DNA of 41,933 nucleotides from positions 1 to 41,933 of the forward strand of contig JAIQCW010000166.1 of the NCBI GenBank assembly GCA_020283715.1, read 5' to 3'. A program made the position numbers and the translations under genes. The notes beneath the pieces are model-generated. The model ran no database searches, had not been told where the DNA came from, and saw nothing but the letters and a program-made list of their open reading frames with translations. Source of the stretch: Cytauxzoon felis (lineage: Eukaryota > Apicomplexa > Aconoidasida > Piroplasmida > Theileriidae). Positions 35,482 to 41,933 of this stretch are shown piece after piece (position 1 is the stretch's first letter; the number at the start of each line of letters is the position of its first letter).

Positions 35482-37841
35482 CTATCTTCGATGTCTGGTT
35501 GGTGATTTATTATATTTGGTATCTTTTTTGCGATGTTCTCTTGATCGATGTCTTTTGCGATTAGAATTTGGTGATTTACGATCACGTTTTTTTTTATTAT
35601 GATCATCATCTTTATTTTTACGATTAATGGATGAATCTCTTTTAATATTTTTATTAGATGGTGATTTATGACGTGATTCTGAACGATGATGTGTATTATT
35701 ATTAGATGAAGATTGTTCTTTTTTATTTCTAATTTCATTTGTAGGTGATTTTTTATTTATAATTTCATTATTAGAATCATTAATATTTTTATAATTATAA
35801 TTTGTAAATAAATTTTGATTAAAAAAATAATTTTTGATTTTGTAATAATTTATGATTATATGCAATTAAATGATTATTTATATTTAAAGTATCATCATTT
35901 TTATTTAATCTTTTAGATTTACCAAATAATGATAATAAATCAATATTAAACCATGGAAATGTTTTTGTAGCTGTAATATAATCACCATTTTTAATTAATA
36001 ATTGTTGTTGTTGTTCAAATTCCATTTCTAATAATTCATTATCATTATAATTTATAGATAATAAATTATAATTTTTATATATTATATTATATTCTTTACA
36101 TATATTTGATATAAATTTATGTGTAAATATACCATAACGATATAATGGACATAATTTTAATTGTAAATATATATCTAATGTTAATGGATTACATTTATAT
36201 TTATTTAATTTATTATTTATTAATATATTACATGAACCTACATCTGTACATTCTATTATACCTATACCTAATGGATTACCATCATATAAATTATATAATA
36301 CTTTATTATAACAACATGATAATATACCTAATGATTCTATATATATCTTCAAATCATTATCATCCATCCACCAACTTAAACCACATATCATTACATAATA
36401 TTCTATATTATTCACAACATTATTTATATTACCATCCAATATCGGTGCACCCTTATAATATATACGCTCTATATAATATAAATATTAAACAACAAATACA
36501 CTCAATATTACTCTCACATAATCTCACAGAGAAATACTATACATGAGGTCACATTCCTGCCGTCAGCTTCTCTATTTACTTCCCCTTCCAGCTCCCATAG
36601 ATCGCTTCCAGGTTCCACTCGAGGTCCAGTACTACACTTCATTCCACTTGAGGTTAATTACTTATCTCGGCGAGATATGTCGAAGGTAGTGGTTTTCACA
36701 TAGATGGAGATATCTCAATGAATATAAATTGGAATGAAGGAAGGATGAGTAAATCCAATACAATCATCAAATTCATTTTGAATGAAGTATTAACATTAGA
36801 AATTCATTCAATATTCATTGAGATATTTACATGAGTTTCCCCAGAAATGAGGGATTTCCTTCAAATTTTATTACTAAAATAAAGTTAGTCATTGGATCTC
36901 AAGTGAAGACCTCAAGTGGAATACCCGTAGCTGATCTCAGGGAAGCGAAGGGGGAAGTAAATAGAAGGGGCTGTCTGCAAGACAAGGAAAGGACCTCAGG
37001 TGGAGAGCTGTCTGCAAGACAAGGAAAGGACCTCAGGTGGAATGGTGAACGGATATGAAAACTGTAATTGACGTACCTTTTCGTTTATATAATGGATTTG
37101 TATGTTTAAATGTTGAAGGTTTAGTTTTATTTTCTATGTTTTCAACGTTTGTTGCATCTTCCTCTTCGACTATAAAAGTAAATCCGTCATCTTCGTAATC
37201 AATTGCGATATTCTCTTCAACATCGTCATCTGCTCTAGCTGAATCATCAATCGGATTTAAAATATCTTCAGTTTCGTCATCATCTTTCTCAATCTAGTAA
37301 AAAAAATAAAGTTATAAGGTAAATTATCAACAAAGTATAGCCCCTCTCCTATCTGTCTCCCCTTCCAGCTCCCGTAGATCGTCACGGTTTTCACTAAATT
37401 TCAGTTATATATTTACAATGGATTTTTTTAAAGAAATTGGGAATTTTCAAATGAACTAATTAATATTAATAGACGAGTATTAAATGAAATGTGAATTTTA
37501 ATACTTCATTGAAGAGGGAGTTTAACGATTTATAGATTGATAACTTCATCGCTTTATTAAGGTTTACTTCCATTGAAATATCTTCAATTATATGAAAACC
37601 ACCATCTTCGATGTATCTAGACGAGATTAGATTTTTATATTTGGAGATGATCTCAGGAGGCGAAGGAAAAATTAACAAAAGAGGTGGTGCTAACTCTTGT
37701 TGTATTAATTCAAATATAACCTATTTTTATTAATTTAATTTTTCAACATACATTATTATCTTCAGGTATTATATATGCGAAATCGTCCAGTCCTTCATAG
37801 AGATCAAAGTTATCAGATGCTAAATTATTATTACTGGTCAT
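35482..37841 (-). CDS. CPSF6-like RRM protein (cleavage factor Im large subunit), three exons, with a +1 frame break
   Basis: A candidate for CFIm68-type pre-mRNA 3'-end processing. Exons read leftward: 37752-37841, 37077-37293 and 35482-36468. The N terminus is short and acidic (NFDLYEGLDDFAYIIPEDN), similar in style to CPSF6. Exon 3 starts with one RRM (YYVMICGLSWWMDDNDLKIYIESLG ... GIGIIECTD), including the characteristic Trp-Trp after RNP2. The C terminus is Arg/Ser/Lys-rich (KSPNSNRKRHRSREHRKK), an RS-like domain. In exon 3 the frame stops at TTT-TTT-TAA (35819-35827), and the RS-like part continues one base over; total coding length is 3n+1, 430 residues after skipping one base. Both introns (458 and 608 nt) contain elements. 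RRM identity is sure; orthology is moderate. Confidence 0.78.
36541..37041. repeat. Composite element in CPSF6-like intron 2: reverse B, module D, forward A
   Basis: Reverse tail and unit B, module D at about 36655-36898, forward A with two GTCTGCAAGAC tails in tandem, each closed by ACCTCAGGTGGA. Confidence 0.85.
37341..37690. repeat. Old, diverged element with module D in CPSF6-like intron 1
   Basis: Recognisable landmarks are TTCCAGCTCCCGTAGATCG at the left, worn module D words (GAATTTTAATACTTCATTGA, ATCTAGACGAGATTAG) and GGAGGCGAAGGAAAAATTAA at the right. The flanking 12-mers are lost. Confidence 0.7.
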
Positions 37842-37906
37842 GCTGCAGTATATTTATATATTCTCATATAAATCAACAATATTACAACATTATTTTTATT
37901 AATTTA

Positions 37907-40904
37907 TCAAGTGAACATATCCAAATCTTCCTCATCTGGTGTAGTTGCGCCTTGAGCACCACTTTCATTCAAGTCTTGCCTCTGGTAAATTTGTAAATAC
38001 GATTCTATATGATATTAGTAATGATAAATAATTACATAAAAAAATACCTGTTACAGCCACTAATTGTGGTAATACCGATGTTACCAATAAATCCTCCAAT
38101 TGAAACCAGTTGCCAGAAGGGCCATGATACACGTGAATCTTATAACTACCCTTGTTAGGATCACCTTCATGACATATATTACATATCAAATCATATCTTG
38201 TATTAACATTTCCATATTCTGGCGATTCTTTATCCAAATCTATAAAGGTTTTATATTTACTCTCCATATGTCTACGCCGTCAAACTCACAGTCTAAAAGG
38301 TCAAGATTCTTAATAGGAAACGCCACAATTGTAGGATTCTTCTCCAAGAAAAAATTGTTACGAGAGAAACGTTTAATTATAAGTATCAAATAACGAGGCA
38401 GTTCCCATAATGAATAGCGACATTCAGCTCCACTCGGCATAACCGTCACCGTTTCACCATCAAATTTTGACAACAAATTAAATATAGGAACCTATAAATA
38501 ACATTTAATAGTATAAACTTAAAAGTCTCATCAAATATTCATCCCTGCCTTGATCACGTAGATCCGATCCAACTCTCCTCCCACTCGCCTCCACCTGAGG
38601 TTACAACCACCGTAGGTCGTCTTGCAGACAGCCTCTTTAATTACCTATCTCTAAAGAGTATAGCCACTCCCGGAGATCGTGGTGGAGGTGAATATCGGAC
38701 CCACGTGGACAAGACTTAGCTCATTGGATTCGCCGTGTTGTCGAGATAACATACTTGAGGTATGATATTTCTTTCATGTGAATCTTTAAATATTGGTGCA
38801 TCAGGTACATCTAGTGTTAACATTTTAAATGGTTTAACGCCAACTGTCCATTTTCCGTTTTCATATGTTTTTGTCATTAAAGAACCACCAAATGTCTTTG
38901 TTACTATTGATTCTATAATATTAATATTATATTAGAAAAATCTAATAATGGGGTTAGTTATCCGTAAAAAACCCGCAGCTGATCCAGGGAAGCGAAGGGG
39001 GAAGTAAATAGAGAGGCTGTCTGCAAGACAAGGAGAGGACGAATGGAAGAAGAGGTGGAAAGGAGGGTTTCTTGATGATGAGGATATAATAATTAGAATT
39101 GAGATAATCTTACCTTGTGTATTTTTATTATGTAATTTATTATGTAATCGATTAAGTAGCCATGATAATAATGCGATTGGATCGGATTGTGTACCGATTT
39201 TATATGTACCTTTAGATGCAACACCAATAGCTTGTAAGAATTCATGTGGTGATACTATACCTTTAAAATTATGTGGGTTAAATATCTTTTTAATTAATTC
39301 AACTAATGTTGTAAGTACAGAATCTGGCGGATCTATCTTATTAATATCCAATAATAATAACATATTCCTCAATGGCACTACACAGCATATCGCCTAAAAA
39401 TTATAATTAATACCAAATATAAAAATATTAAGGTAAGATCCACCTTAGGTCTTCCACCTGAGGTCAATCTACTATCTCTACCGTTCCACTCGCCGTGGAG
39501 GCCTTCTTATTTAGTTGTCCCTTCGCTTCCCTGAGATCAGCTACGGGTTCCACTTGAGGTTAAAAACCTAATCTCTGCGAGATAAGGATAAAGTGACGAA
39601 ATCCATGTTTGCAGGGATATTTCAATGAATATAAATTGGAATGAAGTGAGGATGGGTAAACTCAATACAATCATCAAATTCCTTTTCAATGATGTATTAA
39701 TATGTATAATTCATCCAATGGTCATTCCACAATCTTCAGTAGTTTCCCCAGAAATGATGGATTTCCTTCAAATTTTCGAGGTAAAAATGAAGAAGTGGAA
39801 AACAGTGATTGGACCTCAGGTGGAATACCTGGAAGCGATCTACGGGAGCTGGAAGGGGAAATAAATAGAGAAAGCTGACGGCAGGACGACCTCGAGTGGA
39901 AGAAGAGTTTGTAGAATCATTAGGTAGAATTTAGGCATACCTGTATAATTACATTGAAGAAATCTGTATTTTTAAGGTTATTGAGTCCGATACATCCAGG
40001 TATGAAATCAGTTCCATCAATAGCTTTACCATAAATTACTTTTCTACTAATATTTAATACGTCCTCTTTAGTAAACACAGGCTTTAAATACGTCTGTAAA
40101 AAGTAAATGTAATTTAAGAGGTAATAAGATCTATAAATTCAATTGCAAACAATTCTCCACAGAAATAGAACCTCTAGATCTCTGTTCCCACTCACCGTTC
40201 CACCTGAGGTCGTCTTGCAGACAGCTCTTCTATTTACCTATCTCTAAAGAGTAGAGCCACTCCCAGAGATCGTGGCAGTGAGATGGTAGTGATTAGACCT
40301 AAGGTGGAAACCTCAAGTTGAATACCCGCAGCTGATCTCAGGGAAGCGAAGGGGAAAATAAATAGAGAGGGCCGTCTGCAAGACGAAGAGAAGATTGTAC
40401 TAGAAGGAAGTGGATTGGATCTCAGGTAGTGTACTTATGCCTCTCTCGGGTAAACAAACCCTAATATCATTGAGTGAGGCATCATCGACTTCATAGTTAT
40501 CAGGTAGACAGTAGACTTTGCAATCATGTAAATTCATGTAAATATAGTGGCCATTTTCTAGTGAGTGTGTATAACAATAAGTATTAATTCCGCGTCCTAG
40601 TATATAATGACTAATGTTAATGTACTTAAATACCTTGGAAATATTTACCGCATACTAGACATGCGTATACATGACGATTAGACAAACTGATAGAACAGAG
40701 TTTTTCAAAATCGAAATCTAGTAGATGACGATTGATAGTACCCAAATATGGACAATCTAGAGATGATGATGATAAGATAATTAATTTATTATTACCTTGT
40801 CTAGTTGTAATTCGCCTCTTTTTATTATCAGCTACATCATTATTGTCATCGAGTAATGAATCAGAGTTACCATCATCTTCTTTAACTTTTGATCTTTTCT
40901 TCAT
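37907..40904 (-). CDS. SAD1: U4/U6.U5 tri-snRNP-associated protein SAD1/USP39, eight exons
   Basis: A splicing factor with a zf-UBP and an inactive ubiquitin-protease fold. Exons read leftward: 40634-40904, 40460-40596, 39941-40093, 39114-39393, 38755-38912, 38290-38491, 38048-38239 and 37907-38004. Phases agree and the sum is 496 residues. Landmarks in order: CPYLGTINRHLLDFDFEKLCS and ACLVCGKYFQG (zf-UBP), YCLPDNYEV, GCIGLNNLKNTDFFNV, NPHNFKGIVSPHEFLQA, LPRYLILIIKRFSRNNFF with EKNPTIVAFPIKNLDL, and YDLICNICHEGDPNKGSY. The usual catalytic Cys position (NTCYLN in active enzymes) is Asp here (NTDFFN), as expected for USP39. Four long introns (201-547 nt) each hold one element; the other three are 37, 43 and 50 nt. 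Very secure. Confidence 0.95.
38569..38710 (-). repeat. Element in SAD1 intron 5: reverse C
   Basis: TCCACCTGAGGT, GTCTTGCAGAC tail, hairpin CTCTAAAGAG and GCCAC...GTGG unit, with a worn right end. Confidence 0.8.
38969..39050 (+). repeat. Element in SAD1 intron 4: forward A, truncated
   Basis: CCCGCAGCTGAT-CCAGGGAAGCG lacks three bases of the loop; GTCTGCAAGAC tail follows. The 12-mers are missing. Confidence 0.8.
39439..39900. repeat. Composite element in SAD1 intron 3: reverse A, module D, forward B
   Basis: CCACTCGCCGTGG tail, reverse A, module D at about 39560-39812, forward B with CTGACGGCAG tail and final ACCTCGAGTGGA. Confidence 0.85.
40186..40432. repeat. Element in SAD1 intron 2: reverse C, forward A
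   Basis: GTCTTGCAGAC tail, hairpin CTCTAAAGAG, unit C loop read as TCCCAGAGATC, a 20-bp spacer, forward A with GTCTGCAAGAC tail. Confidence 0.85.
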
Positions 40905-40905
40905 A

Positions 40906-41256
40906 TTAATTCAGAAAAGTACTATGATATTGATTGAATGATTGCGTTAATAAATTTGTTATAATTTCATCCTTATTTAGTTGATAATTACTATGTGGAA
41001 CCCCGGATAGTAATGTAGAATCTATAGCATTAGTGTTTCTATACACAATTTGACCATCTTTGACCTCATCGTTTTTTAATTCACCTAATTCTTTCATAAA
41101 TTCTAATGTTCTAAAATGTGTAAATATCGATGATTCTAATTCTGGATTTATTTCTAAACTAAGCCACCAACGCATAATTATCCTGGTACTCTTACCCCCT
41201 AATATACCTATATCGTCTGGTAGACCGTTATAGATCAAATATTCAGCATTAGGCAT
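40906..41256 (-). CDS. Small protein of unknown function directly upstream of SAD1
   Basis: A 116-residue product from the ATG at 41256 (MPNAEYLIYNGLPDDIGILG). No membrane segment or signal peptide. Regular alternating composition, with a WWLSLEINPELESSIF/THFRTLEFM helical stretch and a polar C terminus, looks like a conserved cytosolic or nuclear protein, but I do not recognise it. Its TAA stop is separated from the SAD1 ATG by a single base on the same strand. Either the two are co-transcribed, or one of the two ends is misread (a GTACTT near the 3' end could be a donor). Confidence 0.6.
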   Translation of the reverse strand: MPNAEYLIYNGLPDDIGILGGKSTRIIMRWWLSLEINPELESSIFTHFRTLEFMKELGELKNDEVKDGQIVYRNTNAIDSTLLSGVPHSNYQLNKDEIITNLLTQSFNQYHSTFLN

Positions 41257-41443
41257 TTCCAATATTTAAGTATACTTCTATGTTTAAAATTTACAATACA
41301 GCATAAAGATGCAATTTTGAGCATCAATTGTATCACCACTGCTGCAGATCGGTATTGTCACTCAAATTAATTATAGGAAGACAAAGGTTGTAGTGTTGTT
41401 ATTAAATGTTAATTACTAGTGATTTTTATTAATTCTTTTGCTG
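41257..41443. other. Upstream spacer of the small gene
   Basis: AT-rich. Nothing recognised apart from short direct repeats. Confidence 0.35.
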
Positions 41444-41665
41444 TTCCACTTGATGTAATTTATTTGTCTTGCAGGCAACTTTTACAATTACTATCCATCT
41501 GGCTCATATTAATTGCCTACGGATCATGAATATTATAAATCATGTGTAAAGTTCACAGCTGATAGACTAATGGTTATAATGAATCGCATATTATTGTCGT
41601 TTGTGCGTTCAATCTACTGATGCGCGTCATATCTGTAGTTGATTTCAGGGAAACTTGGGGAAGTA
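41444..41665. repeat. Strongly decayed element
   Basis: TTCCACTTGATGTAA, GTCTTGCAGGCAACT, TACTATCCATCTGGCTC and then GTAGTTGATTTCAGGGAAACTTGGGG keep the order of a reverse C plus forward A composite but with many changes. It appears to be an old insertion. Confidence 0.6.
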
Positions 41666-41710
41666 TTTAAAAAGATACTCATGTAGAGTTACAACGTATA
41701 TAGCCTCTCA

Positions 41711-41933
41711 TTCTCTTGCAGATAGCTCTCCACCTGAGGTCCATCCTGCCGTCAGCTCTTCTAATTACCTCCCCGTAAACGGTAATACCACTCCCGGAGA
41801 TCGTGGCGGAAGTGTAGTGAATGTAAAATCAAGTGGAAGTGGAACACCCGTAGCTGATCTCAGGGAAGCGAAGGGGAAGTAAATAAAAGAGCCGCCACGG
41901 CGAGTGGAAGACATGGTGGAGTGGACCTCAATT
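41711..41933. repeat. Element at the right window edge: reverse C, forward A
   Basis: TCTTGCAGATAGC and CTGCCGTCAG tails, unit C with hairpin CCGTAAACGG, forward A with CCCGTAGCT arm and CCACGGCGAGTGG tail. It is open in the PPEV peptide frame. Confidence 0.85.

Overview
The window is nuclear DNA of an apicomplexan piroplasm, most likely of the Theileria lineage. It is AT-rich, and its genes carry many short GT-AG introns of 37-51 nt. It has ordinary eukaryotic genes (MCM4, uS19, EMC2, NOC4, SAD1/USP39, a CPSF6-like RRM protein, CDP-DAG synthase), an apicoplast-type [2Fe-2S] ferredoxin with a leader, and secreted proteins that look like the FAINT (DUF529) family typical of Theileria. A repeated-domain antigen-like pseudogene resembles families I associate with the T. 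equi branch. Species is not decided here. Where exons join I rebuilt the splice sites by eye from phase and family similarity. No transcript was available.

Layout, left to right: CDP-DAG synthase (+, 627-1892); a low-complexity two-exon antigen-like gene (+, 2478-3769); EMC2 (-, five exons, 3885-5139); ferredoxin (+, three exons, 5666-8602) whose 2,424-nt first intron holds an antigen-family pseudogene; MCM4 (-, 9196-12516); a small membrane protein (-, 13915-14148); a RAD60/NIP45-type SUMO-like-domain protein (+, 14416-16409); NOC4 (+, 16445-19072); a four-helix membrane protein (+, 19869-20423); a secreted protein (-, 21113-21976); a small unknown gene (-, 22792-23238); a Ctr-like copper transporter (-, 23417-24732); uS19 (+, 25329-26258); a five-unit FAINT-like secreted protein (-, 26884-29259) divergent from a short acidic secreted one (+, 29915-30562); a Cys-rich protein without a visible start (+, 31326-32966); another secreted protein (-, 33701-34450); a CPSF6-like gene (-, 35482-37841); SAD1/USP39 (-, eight exons, 37907-40904); and a small gene ending one base before SAD1 starts.

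The striking feature is a GC-richer interspersed element in at least 34 blocks, roughly a fifth of the window. It sits between genes, inside introns and inside reading frames. Its unit is bounded by a 12-mer (ACCTCAGGTGGA or its complement) and contains a hairpin with a near-constant 11-nt loop, GATCTnnGGGA, whose stems differ between subfamilies but stay paired. A variable hairpin tail follows. Blocks are usually built as reverse unit, core, forward unit. The core ranges from about 20 bp, through a ~245-bp module (D) or a ~375-bp module (E), to a 2-kb antigen pseudogene. Every reconstructed intron longer than about 60 nt contains such an element; every shorter one is element-free. I do not recognise this family as described.

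Three minus-strand genes (MCM4, the CPSF6-like gene and the copper transporter) each need exactly one nucleotide skipped to be continuous. This is either homopolymer assembly error or +1 frameshifting.
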